Source of the DNA: Chloroflexota bacterium
GTDB lineage: Bacteria; Chloroflexota; Limnocylindria; Limnocylindrales; CSP1-4
Direction of reading: 5' to 3'
NCBI GenBank assembly: GCA_013695505.1
Contig: JACDAH010000509.1
Location: 1-10,241 of the forward strand
Length of the DNA stretch: 10,241 bases
Shown: piece after piece, positions 1-5,246 of the stretch
Layout: the number at the start of each line of letters is the position of its first letter
Position numbering within the stretch: the stretch's first letter is position 1
Notes under the pieces: generated by a model
The model's input: only the letters and a program-made list of their open reading frames with translations
What the model was told of the DNA's origin: nothing
Database searches by the model: none
Made by a program: the position numbers and the translations under genes

Positions 1-1
1 G

Positions 2-436
2 ATCAGCGACGTCGCGGCCGCTCGCGACGCCTTCCATGCCGAGACCGGCCGTTACGTCCCGATCGTCGCGGACGGGGGCATGCGCCGCGGCGGCGAGCTC
101 GCAAAAGCCATTGCCGCCGGTGCCGACGTCCTGATGCTCGGCTCGCCCCTGGCCCGGGCCGAGGAAGCGCCTGGTCGCGGCATGAACTGGGGCATGGCCG
201 CGCCCTCGCCGACGCTCCCGCGTGGGACCCGGATCAAGGTCGGGACGGTCGGCTCACTCGAACGAATCCTGCTCGGGCCGGCCGGCGTGACCGACGGCTC
301 GCAGAACCTCATCGGTGCGCTCCGCCAGTCGATGGCGGCGCTTGGCGCCATGAGGATCCGTGACATGCAGCGGGTCGAGATGGTCTACGCCCCGTCGGTT
401 GCGACCGAGGGCAAGTCCTGGCAGCGGAGCCGCTGA
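2..436 (+). CDS. guaB3: GuaB3-family IMP dehydrogenase-related protein, C-terminal part (5' end outside window)
   Basis: The frame is open from base 2 to the TGA at 434-436, giving the last 144 residues of an IMP dehydrogenase/GMP reductase-family TIM barrel. Visible are the phosphate-binding loop [11 protein letters not shown] and the next strand-loop [10 protein letters not shown], which bind the IMP phosphate in this family. After them comes the stretch [18 protein letters not shown] and then [15 protein letters not shown]. This RG-x-WGMA-x-P-x-LPRGT pattern, followed by [14 protein letters not shown] and the [14 protein letters not shown] tail, matches the GuaB3 branch known from actinobacteria and cyanobacteria rather than canonical GuaB, whose flap contains a YRGMGS-type motif. 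The likely role is NAD-dependent oxidation of IMP to XMP or a related purine nucleotide step in the cytosol. GuaB3 biochemistry is less settled than GuaB's, and the catalytic cysteine loop lies upstream of the window. The following gene overlaps the stop codon, suggesting co-translation. Confidence 0.88.
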   Translation: MSDVAAARDAFHAETGRYVPIVADGGMRRGGELAKAIAAGADVLMLGSPLARAEEAPGRGMNWGMAAPSPTLPRGTRIKVGTVGSLERILLGPAGVTDGSQNLIGALRQSMAALGAMRIRDMQRVEMVYAPSVATEGKSWQRSR

Positions 437-879
437 CGGCTCCCGACGATCCCGCCGGCCCCGGCGACGATGCGTCCCGCGGTTCGCGTCCCGCCGCGGG
501 TCCAGCGCGCGGCACCGAGCGAGTCCCCGCCCTCGATGACGATCTCGCAGCCGACACACGATTCGCCCGTCTCCGAACACGCGGGCGCCGGACCGGTGAG
601 ACCCGACTGGTCACTGTCGGGTTCGTCGAGGAGCCCGATGGCTCGATCCTCGTCGCGGCGGGCGCGCCGGACAGCGCGTGGGCGCGCAACCTTCTGATCG
701 ATCCGATCCTCGAGGTGGTCGCCGGCGGCAGATCGTTCAAGGGAGTCGCAGAGGTCCTCGACGACCGCGATCCGCGGCGCGGCCGGGCGGTCCGCGAGCT
801 GATCCTTCGCTACGGGACGCCGTCGGAAGGCCTCGGCAGTGGCCCGATCTTCGTCATCCGACCCGCCGGCCGCGGCTGA
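433..879 (+). CDS. Deazaflavin(F420)-dependent nitroreductase-like (DUF385) small protein with a non-standard start
   Basis: The frame ending at the TGA at 877-879 is open back to the TGA at 361-363. Residues encoded from about 556 onward read [19 protein letters not shown], then a hydrophobic strand, then [21 protein letters not shown] and a closing strand [12 protein letters not shown]. The R-G-R-x-T/S-G-x-x-R-x-V core and the W-x-x-N-L-x-x-x-P-x-x-x-V block are the hallmarks of the DUF385 split-barrel family, whose characterised members bind F420 and reduce nitro compounds or quinones. There is no ATG, GTG or TTG anywhere in this frame. The best candidates are CTG at 433, which overlaps the guaB3 stop as CTGA, or CTG at 418, preceded by GAGGGC at 407-412. 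The first 40 or so residues are Pro/Ala/Asp-rich and unconserved-looking. From 433 the product is 148 residues, a normal size for the family. The function is inferred from motifs only. A sequencing error or pseudogene is possible, but third-position GC looks coding throughout. Confidence 0.68.
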   Translation: MTAPDDPAGPGDDASRGSRPAAGPARGTERVPALDDDLAADTRFARLRTRGRRTGETRLVTVGFVEEPDGSILVAAGAPDSAWARNLLIDPILEVVAGGRSFKGVAEVLDDRDPRRGRAVRELILRYGTPSEGLGSGPIFVIRPAGRG

Positions 880-964
880 TCGCCGGCTGCCTCGCGCTCG
901 CGGACGACGCGTGTCATCCAGATGCCATTGGAGCACGAATGACCTGATGCCGGCGTTACGAATA

Positions 965-988
965 CGTCATGTGTCGCACCACATGGCG
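965..988. repeat. Inverted repeat, 9-bp arms with one wobble, 6-nt loop
   Basis: The arms CGTCATGTG and CACATGGCG flank TCGCAC. The inner six pairs (CATGTG/CACATG) are perfect, then a T-G wobble and two more pairs follow. It lies between the DUF385-like gene and the small ORF at 1076. With no T-run on either side it is not a standard terminator. The CATGTG/CACATG dyad could equally be an operator for a dimeric regulator of the downstream small ORF. Chance occurrence is possible. Confidence 0.35.
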
Positions 989-1075
989 GACCTTCGGACG
1001 ATGGCAACGCGATGGGGCGGCGCGCATTCTTCTCCTACCCCACCTGCCGAATGGCCACCAACTGGATGGACCGAA

Positions 1076-1198
1076 ATGGACCCGCTCGGGACCCTGATCG
1101 TGTCACTGGGAACGCTGATCGTCCTGGACCTCGCCGCGCTCAAGCTCGGCGGACCCCGACGCCCGCGAACCCGCTCCCGGGCCACTCGCTCGCGCTGA
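1076..1198 (+). CDS. Putative 40-residue single-span membrane peptide
   Basis: ATG at 1076 opens a 40-codon frame ending with TGA at 1196-1198. The product has a hydrophobic segment at residues 4-22 (LGTLIVSLGTLIVLDLAAL) followed by a strongly basic tail rich in Arg (residues 29-40). That is the layout of a small inner-membrane protein with a cytoplasmic positive tail. About 85 percent of codons end in G or C, as in the real genes of this window and unlike the surrounding non-coding DNA. The ribosome binding site is weak (GGATGGA at 1064-1070). The same frame is open upstream as far as 839, but those residues do not look coding, so I chose the ATG directly before the hydrophobic segment. No family or function is recognised. 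Protein status is plausible but unproven. Confidence 0.35.
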   Translation: MDPLGTLIVSLGTLIVLDLAALKLGGPRRPRTRSRATRSR

Positions 1199-1290
1199 AC
1201 CCGGCCCCGCCTCTTCCGGGCGGACGTCGCAACTGAATCGTGTCGATGACCGCCAGGTCTCCCTCCTCCCTCCGGTCATCGTCTCTCAGC

Positions 1291-1328
1291 CGAAGCGGCG
1301 CCGATCTCCTCCTTCCGGCGCCGCTTCG
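1291..1328. repeat. Perfect 12-bp inverted repeat (strong hairpin), 14-nt loop
   Basis: The left arm CGAAGCGGCGCC (1291-1302) and right arm GGCGCCGCTTCG (1317-1328) are exact reverse complements around a pyrimidine-rich loop. Such a GC-rich stem would be very stable in RNA. No U-tract follows on either strand, so intrinsic termination in the classical sense is not indicated. It could be a U-tract-independent terminator for the small ORF upstream or part of a structured RNA, as two further hairpins follow within 55 nt. Confidence 0.55.
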
Positions 1329-1334
1329 ACACGT

Positions 1335-1353
1335 TTCGGCGACATGCGCCGAA
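1335..1353. repeat. Perfect 7-bp inverted repeat, 5-nt loop
   Basis: TTCGGCG (1335-1341) and CGCCGAA (1347-1353) are exact reverse complements around ACATG. It starts 6 nt after the 12-bp hairpin at 1291-1328, so the two could stack or act as a pair. Its separate meaning is unknown. Confidence 0.4.
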
Positions 1354-1369
1354 CTACTCGCCGATGCCG

Positions 1370-1383
1370 GTCCCGCATGGGAC
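1370..1383. repeat. Short 5-bp hairpin (GTCCC/GGGAC), 4-nt loop
   Basis: GTCCC (1370-1374) and GGGAC (1379-1383) pair around GCAT. Alone it would be unremarkable. It is listed because it is the third hairpin in a row within less than 100 nt. Confidence 0.25.
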
Positions 1384-1595
1384 AGGACGAGCCGAAAGCG
1401 CCTCGATCGGCAACCCCCGATGCCTGGCTAGCTGTTTCCTCGTCCCCCGAAGTTCGCCAAAGATCGAATACGTCGCGCTGGCGCGCTCGAGCACATGTTC
1501 CTGTCCGATCCGATCGTGGGACGAACAGAAACGACCGATTCGGCACCTTCAACCCGGTGGATCCTCACGAGGCCCGGTCGGCACGTCGCATTGGA

Positions 1596-1636
1596 TCGTT
1601 GAACGACCCCAGGTGCTGATCCTGTTCGTTCAGCGA
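1596..1636. repeat. Two-part hairpin: 11-bp stem, internal loop, 4-bp apical stem
   Basis: The outer stem pairs TCGTTGAACGA (1596-1606) with TCGTTCAGCGA (1626-1636), ten Watson-Crick pairs and one G-U pair at 1599/1633. Inside it, CAGG (1610-1613) pairs with CCTG (1621-1624) across a 7-nt loop. The asymmetric internal loop is 3 nt on the left and 1 nt on the right. A wobble pair kept inside a long stem, plus a second nested stem, is more RNA-like than operator-like. No known riboswitch or small RNA family is recognised. Confidence 0.4.
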
Positions 1637-1789
1637 GCCACGGCGGCGCCGGTGGGTCGGATGCCGCCACTCCTCGCCACGCCCCTCCAGGTGTCGGCGC
1701 AACGACAACGTGATGACATTCCGCGACCGCAGCCGTCTATCGGAAAGGACGTGCGTCTTCCGTCGTAATGCGGCCAAGGTGAGTCCTCA

Positions 1790-1806
1790 TGCCGATGTAA
1801 TCGGCA
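1790..1806. promoter_or_regulatory. 7-bp dyad with 3-nt centre (possible operator)
   Basis: TGCCGAT (1790-1796) and ATCGGCA (1800-1806) are perfect reverse complements around GTA. The compact dyad resembles a binding site for a dimeric regulator. A second dyad of the same geometry lies 41 bp downstream, and the small Cys protein gene starts at 1875. The regulatory role is inference only. Confidence 0.3.
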
Positions 1807-1829
1807 GCGACGCACAGTGCGCGCCAGGA

Positions 1830-1848
1830 GATCCGGACCTTCCGGATC
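1830..1848. promoter_or_regulatory. 8-bp dyad with 3-nt centre (possible operator or leader hairpin)
   Basis: GATCCGGA (1830-1837) and TCCGGATC (1841-1848) are perfect reverse complements around CCT. It ends 26 nt before the ATG at 1875 and 14 nt before the GGAG ribosome binding site. It could therefore be an operator or a hairpin in the leader of that gene. Confidence 0.35.
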
Positions 1849-1874
1849 CGGCTCAGGAGAACGGAGACCGCGCC

Positions 1875-2087
1875 ATGGACAGCCCCCAGGTCAGCCATCA
1901 GGCAGTCGACCGAGGCCGTCGTGGATGTTTGGTCGAAGGTTGTCCCTGCAAGGACGCCCGCATCGTCTCCCGGCGCCGCACAGCCTTCTTCGCGGCGTTG
2001 GCCGAGCAGCACGGAGAGACCGCCAATCGCGCAGTCTCCCCGGAGCTCGACTGGCGGATCGCATCCCCGACTCCCTCGGTCGCCTGA
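1875..2087 (+). CDS. Small cysteine-containing hypothetical protein (70 aa)
   Basis: ATG at 1875 is preceded by GGAG at 1863-1866 with an 8-nt spacer, one of the better ribosome binding sites in the window. The frame ends with TGA at 2085-2087. The protein has three cysteines in a C-x5-C-x-C arrangement (residues 18, 24, 26; GCLVEGCPCKDARIVS). A basic RRR and aromatic helix (residues 33-46, about RRRTAFFAALAEQH) follows, then an acidic ELDWRI stretch near residues 60-65. The even spread of charged and aromatic residues looks like a real folded mini-protein rather than a random frame. The cysteines could bind a metal or be redox active, but a fourth ligand is not obvious. No family is recognised. 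The frame is open upstream to 1710, but that part reads as non-coding. The gene lies 60 bp before glbO, which has its own promoter-like hexamer. Confidence 0.5.
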   Translation: MDSPQVSHQAVDRGRRGCLVEGCPCKDARIVSRRRTAFFAALAEQHGETANRAVSPELDWRIASPTPSVA

Positions 2088-2135
2088 CCCGATCTCGGAC
2101 GACTGCAGCAGCCCGGCCACGCCGTCGATCGTCGC

Positions 2136-2141
2136 TACACT
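2136..2141 (+). promoter_or_regulatory. -10-like hexamer TACACT for leaderless glbO
   Basis: TACACT ends 6 nt before the GTG start at 2148, so transcription would begin at or next to the start codon. No Shine-Dalgarno sequence precedes that GTG, and no convincing -35 box is seen. The same arrangement occurs before three other genes of the window. Confidence 0.55.
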
Positions 2142-2147
2142 CGCCGT

Positions 2148-2645
2148 GTGATCGAGGAGCTGACCCTGTACGAGGCCGCCGGCGGCATGCCGTTCTTCGA
2201 GGGCCTCGTCGGTCGATTCTACGAAAGCGTCGCGACCGACCCGGTGCTGCGGCCGCTCTATCCGGAGGCAGACCTCGAAGGCGCTCGCCACCGGCTCACG
2301 CTGTTCCTCGCCCAGTATTGGGGTGGCCCGCGGACCTACGACGCGGAGCGCGGCCATCCTCGGCTCCGGATGCGCCACATGCCGTTCGCGATCGGTCCGG
2401 CCGAGCGGGATGCGTGGCTCCGGCTGATGCGCGCCGCGATCGACGGCTCGGGAGCGTCCACGACGGTGACCCAGCGGCTCCAAGTCTACATCGACAGCGC
2501 CGCCGAGGCGATGCGCAACCGCGACTGGTCCGGACCGCCGACGGCCGAGGTTGACCGGGTAGACTGGGGGCAGGCGGAGCGGGCGCGAGAGGTGAGCATT
2601 GGCAGACGGCGCGGCCGAGGCGGACAAGGATCCATCGATCGATGA
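2148..2645 (+). CDS. glbO: Group II truncated haemoglobin (trHbO-like)
   Basis: The 165-residue product matches group II truncated haemoglobins (GlbO/trHbO) over residues 5-125. Diagnostic positions are visible: RFY with Tyr25 as B10, LYPEADL with Tyr38 as the CD1 tyrosine typical of trHb[10 protein letters not shown] on helix [11 protein letters not shown] with His77 as the proximal haem ligand F8, and DAW with Trp90 as the G8 tryptophan. The protein binds haem in the cytosol. Family members bind oxygen very tightly and are linked to oxygen/NO chemistry or redox protection. GTG at 2148 sets a normal N-terminus and follows a -10-like TACACT by 6 nt. The tail after about residue 128 is not globin-like and runs 47 nt into guaA, making the protein about 35 residues longer than usual. 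That tail also contains the guaA promoter and Shine-Dalgarno signals, which may explain its odd composition. Confidence 0.92.
   Translation: MIEELTLYEAAGGMPFFEGLVGRFYESVATDPVLRPLYPEADLEGARHRLTLFLAQYWGGPRTYDAERGHPRLRMRHMPFAIGPAERDAWLRLMRAAIDGSGASTTVTQRLQVYIDSAAEAMRNRDWSGPPTAEVDRVDWGQAERAREVSIGRRRGRGGQGSIDR
2560..2565 (+). promoter_or_regulatory. -10-like hexamer TAGACT, probable guaA promoter inside the glbO 3' end
   Basis: TAGACT lies 33 nt before the guaA TTG. A start of transcription near 2572 would give a leader of about 27 nt that includes the Shine-Dalgarno sequence. The same hexamer sits before the UPF0182 gene. TTGACC at 2551 is only 3 nt upstream and cannot be its -35 partner. Confidence 0.4.
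2588..2592 (+). promoter_or_regulatory. Ribosome binding site AGAGG deciding the guaA TTG start
   Basis: AGAGG, within the purine-rich stretch GAGAGGTGAG (2587-2596), lies 6 nt before TTG 2599. No ATG or GTG occurs in the guaA frame between 2599 and the conserved amidotransferase domain. This site therefore fixes the start and the long N-terminal extension. Confidence 0.65.
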
Positions 2646-4416
2646 GGCAGCGCCGGGCAAGGCGGCGCCGGCAGCGGAGCCCGCGGACCGGCCCGATCGC
2701 GGCAAGACCGTTCACGGCGAAGCGGCCAACGCCGGTCACCGCGTCCTCGCTCCCGACGACGCCGAGGTCGAAGCGTACCTCGAGACCGCCCTCAACGCAC
2801 CCGCGCCCGACCGTTCGGCGTCGGACCGGCCCGAGACCGGCGAGCCCGATTCGGTCGTCATCCTCGACTTCGGCAGTCAGTTCGCGCAGCTGATCGCCCG
2901 CCGCGTCCGCGAGCTGCACGTCTACTCCGAGCTCATCCCGCACGACACGCCCTGGACCGAGATCGTGGCCCGCAAGCCGAAGGCGATCATCCTCTCGGGC
3001 GGCCCGAAGTCGGTCTACGATGCCGACGCCCCGAAGCCCGACGCCGGCGTCTGGTCGGGCCGCATCCCGGTCCTCGGGATCTGCTACGGAGCGCAGCTGA
3101 TGGCCCTCGAGCTGGGCGGCGACGTGGTCGCGACGAGCAAGCGCGAGTACGGCCCGGCCACCGTCACGATCACCGCCGGTGACGGGCTGTTCGACGGCCT
3201 CGACCGCGACCAGCCGGTCTGGATGAGCCACGGCGATTCGATCACCCGGCTGCCGGAAGGCTTCACCTCGAGCGCCCAGACCGATTCGACCGCGTTCGCC
3301 GGCCTTCAGTCGCCGGCCCGCAACCTGTACGGCATCCAGTTCCATCCCGAAGTCGTCCACACCCCGCGCGGCCGCGATGTCCTGCGCAACTTCGTTGTCG
3401 GAATCGCCGGCGCATCGCCGACCTGGACGCCGGCCAACTTCATCGACCAGACGGTCGCCGGGATCCGCGATCGGGTCGATGCTCACGCGGCAGCGACCGG
3501 ATCCGAGGGGCTCGTGATCTGCGCCCTGTCGGGCGGGGTCGATTCGGCCGTCGCCGCTGCGCTCGTCCATCGCGCGGTGGGGGACCGGCTGACCTGCATC
3601 TACGTCGACCACGGGCTGATGCGGAAGAAGGAGTCGGAGCTGCTCCGGGTCACCTTCGAGCGCGACCTCGGCATGAAGCTCGTCATGGTCGATGCCCGCG
3701 AGCGCTTCCTCGCCCGCCTCGCCGGTGTCGAGGATCCCGAGCAGAAGCGGAAGATCATCGGCGACGAGTTCATCCGGGTCTTCGAGGAGGAGGCCGAGCG
3801 GATCAAGGGCGACGCCGGCCGGATCGACTTCCTGACGCAGGGCACGCTCTACCCCGACGTCATCGAGAGCGCGACCTCGGAGACGAAGGCCGCCCAGAAG
3901 ATCAAGACCCACCACAACGTCGGTGGGCTGCCGGCGGATCTCAGCTTCCAGCTGATCGAGCCGCTGCGCCACCTGTTCAAGGATGAGGTCCGCGCGGTCG
4001 GGCTCGAGATGGGCCTGCCCGAGGCGATGGTCCTGCGTCAGCCGTTCCCGGGTCCGGGTCTGGCGATCCGCATCATCGGAGAGGTCACCGCGGAGCGGCT
4101 CGACACGCTCCGCGAGGCCGACTGGATCGTCATCGACGAGATCAAGGGCGCGGGACTGTACCGGAGCCTGTGGCAGTCGTTCGCGATCCTGACGCCGGTC
4201 CGCTCGGTGGGGGTGATGGGCGACGGTCGGACGTACGCCAACGTCGTGGCGATCCGGGCGGTGACGTCCGAGGACGGGATGACGGCCGATTGGGCGAAGC
4301 TCCCCTATGACGTGCTCGGCAGGATCTCGTCGCGGATCGTGAACGAGGTCCCGGGTGTGAACCGGGTCGTCTACGACATCTCGTCCAAGCCGCCGGCCAC
4401 GATCGAATGGGAGTAG
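2599..4416 (+). CDS. guaA: GMP synthase (glutamine-hydrolysing) with 84-aa N-terminal extension
   Basis: This enzyme makes GMP from XMP, ATP and glutamine in the cytosol, the last step of guanine nucleotide synthesis. The class I glutamine amidotransferase domain starts at residue 86 ([20 protein letters not shown]). Its nucleophile is Cys162 in GICYGAQ, and its His249/Glu251 pair is in QFHPEVVHT. The ATP pyrophosphatase domain has the P-loop SGGVDS at residues 311-316, then [11 protein letters not shown] and [13 protein letters not shown]. The C-terminal dimerisation domain shows [16 protein letters not shown] and ends in the typical PPATIEWE. All catalytic elements are intact. At 605 residues it is about 80 longer than usual. 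Residues 1-84 are an Ala/Pro/Asp-rich, probably disordered segment with one helix-like patch ([16 protein letters not shown], 53-68). The TTG start has a good AGAGG site and no alternative ATG, GTG or TTG follows before the domain. The gene overlaps the glbO tail by 47 nt. Confidence 0.97.
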   Translation: MADGAAEADKDPSIDEAAPGKAAPAAEPADRPDRGKTVHGEAANAGHRVLAPDDAEVEAYLETALNAPAPDRSASDRPETGEPDSVVILDFGSQFAQLIARRVRELHVYSELIPHDTPWTEIVARKPKAIILSGGPKSVYDADAPKPDAGVWSGRIPVLGICYGAQLMALELGGDVVATSKREYGPATVTITAGDGLFDGLDRDQPVWMSHGDSITRLPEGFTSSAQTDSTAFAGLQSPARNLYGIQFHPEVVHTPRGRDVLRNFVVGIAGASPTWTPANFIDQTVAGIRDRVDAHAAATGSEGLVICALSGGVDSAVAAALVHRAVGDRLTCIYVDHGLMRKKESELLRVTFERDLGMKLVMVDARERFLARLAGVEDPEQKRKIIGDEFIRVFEEEAERIKGDAGRIDFLTQGTLYPDVIESATSETKAAQKIKTHHNVGGLPADLSFQLIEPLRHLFKDEVRAVGLEMGLPEAMVLRQPFPGPGLAIRIIGEVTAERLDTLREADWIVIDEIKGAGLYRSLWQSFAILTPVRSVGVMGDGRTYANVVAIRAVTSEDGMTADWAKLPYDVLGRISSRIVNEVPGVNRVVYDISSKPPATIEWE

Positions 4417-4431
4417 CGAGGACTCGCTCCC
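4409..4431 (+). terminator. Weak hairpin over the guaA stop codon
   Basis: GGGA (4409-4412) and GCGA (4416-4419) pair with TCGC (4424-4427) and TCCC (4428-4431), leaving a three-base bulge and a GGAC loop. It overlaps the TAG stop and lacks a U-tract. It is a doubtful terminator, noted because the next gene has its own promoter-like site. Confidence 0.2.
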
Positions 4432-4501
4432 GCTCGCAGACCAGACCGGATTCGACACCGTCCTAGCCCGATCGGGTGGTTCGCAGCGCGTTCTCAGCGG
4501 T

Positions 4502-4507
4502 TACAGT
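4502..4507 (+). promoter_or_regulatory. -10-like hexamer TACAGT for the leaderless zinc-ribbon gene
   Basis: TACAGT ends 6 nt before ATG 4514. There is no Shine-Dalgarno sequence in the intervening GACGGC. The spacing is identical to that at glbO and at the gene starting at 5247. Confidence 0.55.
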
Positions 4508-4513
4508 GACGGC

Positions 4514-5008
4514 ATGCTGGACGAAGCCAAGACCGGGGGGTCCGTCCCCGCCCCACGCTGCAACTGGTGCTCGGCGCCGTTGCCCTCGGACCACGAGATC
4601 ACCTGCCCGGCATGCGGCGCGACCCTGCTCGGCGACGGGGACACCTCGGTGCCGGGTCTGACCGCCATCGACGCTGAGGCGATCCTCCGCAACGCCCGCG
4701 CCGCGAAAGGCAAGCCGCGGAGCCGTCTGCTCGGCTGGATCAGCGGCGAGTACGACGACGACGCGAATGCCCCGACCGCCGCCTCCGGCTCGCTCTCGCC
4801 GCCGCCCGCCAATGTCCGCCGCGAGATGCTTCGTCTCGAGCTCGAGGCGCAGGTCGCGAACGCCCAGGCCGAGGTCGAGTCGATGGCCGCCGACGACGCG
4901 GTGGAAGAAGGTCGCTCGCTCGAGCCTCACGCGGCCGAAGCCGTTGCCGCTCCGGCGGAGCCTGCGATCGCCGACGCTGACCACCCCGACGAGGCGCCGC
5001 CCGCCTGA
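4514..5008 (+). CDS. Zinc-ribbon protein of unknown function
   Basis: The 164-residue product has an N-terminal zinc ribbon with two CxxC knuckles, Cys16-Asn-Trp-Cys19 and Cys31-Pro-Ala-Cys34, separated by 11 residues. This fits a structural Zn(Cys)4 site. A short conserved-looking linker (VPGLTAIDAEAILRNARAAK, residues 46-65) follows, then a Ser/Pro linker. A likely amphipathic helix or coiled coil comes next (NVRREMLRLELEAQVANAQA, about 100-119), and the tail is Ala/Glu/Pro-rich and acidic. There is no signal peptide or membrane segment, so it should be cytosolic. The layout suggests an adaptor or nucleic-acid or protein-binding role, but no family is recognised. ATG 4514 is supported by the leaderless -10-like hexamer 6 nt upstream. 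The gene stands 97 bp after guaA and is probably transcribed on its own. Confidence 0.8.
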   Translation: MLDEAKTGGSVPAPRCNWCSAPLPSDHEITCPACGATLLGDGDTSVPGLTAIDAEAILRNARAAKGKPRSRLLGWISGEYDDDANAPTAASGSLSPPPANVRREMLRLELEAQVANAQAEVESMAADDAVEEGRSLEPHAAEAVAAPAEPAIADADHPDEAPPA

Positions 5009-5150
5009 CCGAGGGCGCCTTCGCGTTGACGTCGCGTCGGCGTCTCGTCGCCCGGAGTTGATCAGGCTCGCTGGTCATCCCTGGGCCGAACGAGCGCGGC
5101 GCATCGCTCATTCCTGCCAAATCGTGGTGCGCCGGGGATGCCGCCACGCA

Positions 5151-5174
5151 CGCTGATGGCCGATTCCATCAGTG
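5151..5174. repeat. Inverted repeat, 9-bp arms with one wobble, 6-nt loop
   Basis: CGCTGATGG (5151-5159) pairs with CCATCAGTG (5166-5174). Seven inner pairs are perfect, then come one G-T and one C-G pair, around CCGATT. It lies in the 238-bp gap after the zinc-ribbon gene and about 60 bp before the -10-like hexamer at 5235. It could serve as a terminator stem (no U-tract seen) or an operator. The rest of the gap (5009-5234) shows nothing I can identify. Confidence 0.35.
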
Positions 5175-5234
5175 ACATCGATCGGCGGCGCACGGTCCCG
5201 TCGGCGCCGATCTGGCCCGCCGTGGCCGACCCGC

Positions 5235-5240
5235 TATCGT
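5235..5240 (+). promoter_or_regulatory. -10-like hexamer TATCGT for a leaderless gene
   Basis: TATCGT ends 6 nt before GTG 5247, within CCGCTATCGTTCGGCGGTG. The arrangement matches those at 2136 and 4502 and favours 5247 as the true start over the upstream in-frame codon at 5172. Confidence 0.45.
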
Positions 5241-5246
5241 TCGGCG

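Larger units (their letters stand above)
880..2147. other. Gene-poor 1.27-kb stretch with small ORFs and several inverted repeats
   Basis: Between the DUF385-like gene and glbO I find no protein of recognisable family. Open frames here, such as 1364-1768 on + and 1286-1552 on -, read as low-quality translations lacking GC3 bias or hydrophobic periodicity. Base composition looks visibly less GC-biased than in the flanking genes. Only two small ORFs are supported, at 1076-1198 and 1875-2087. The stretch holds clean inverted repeats at 965-988, 1291-1328, 1335-1353, 1370-1383, 1596-1636, 1790-1806 and 1830-1848, listed separately. No tRNA cloverleaf was seen. It could be a long regulatory or structured-RNA region, or the remains of decayed genes. 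Confidence 0.6.

Noticed and set aside
1364..1768. 134-codon plus-strand frame in the gene-poor stretch
   Set aside because: It is Pro/Ser/Arg-rich with no hydrophobic core or GC3 bias, no ribosome binding site, and it is crossed by the nested hairpin at 1596-1636.
880..2147. Search for tRNA genes, CRISPR repeats, transposase remnants or attachment sites
   Set aside because: I found no cloverleaf with a T-loop motif, no spaced direct repeats and no transposase-like residues in any frame.
2551..2565. TTGACC followed by TAGACT as a complete -35/-10 promoter
   Set aside because: The two hexamers are only 3 nt apart, far from the 16-18 nt needed. Only TAGACT is kept as a -10 candidate.
1737..2705. 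322-codon minus-strand open frame covering the gene-poor region and glbO
   Set aside because: More than half lies antisense to glbO, whose globin residues are all present, and the remainder has no recognisable motif.
2296..4458. 720-codon minus-strand open frame
   Set aside because: It is antisense to guaA, all of whose catalytic motifs are intact. The translation is a Leu/Arg/Asp-rich composition typical of the shadow of a GC3-rich gene.
4467..4476. Palindrome CCCGATCGGG in the guaA downstream gap
   Set aside because: A 10-bp GC palindrome is expected fairly often in this base composition, and it has no placement relative to a promoter that would suggest a function.
5172..5246. Upstream in-frame start at 5172 for the 153-aa gene
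   Set aside because: The extra residues are Arg/Ser-rich and unlike the rest. A -10-like hexamer at 5235 would lie inside the coding sequence, while GTG 5247 fits the leaderless pattern.
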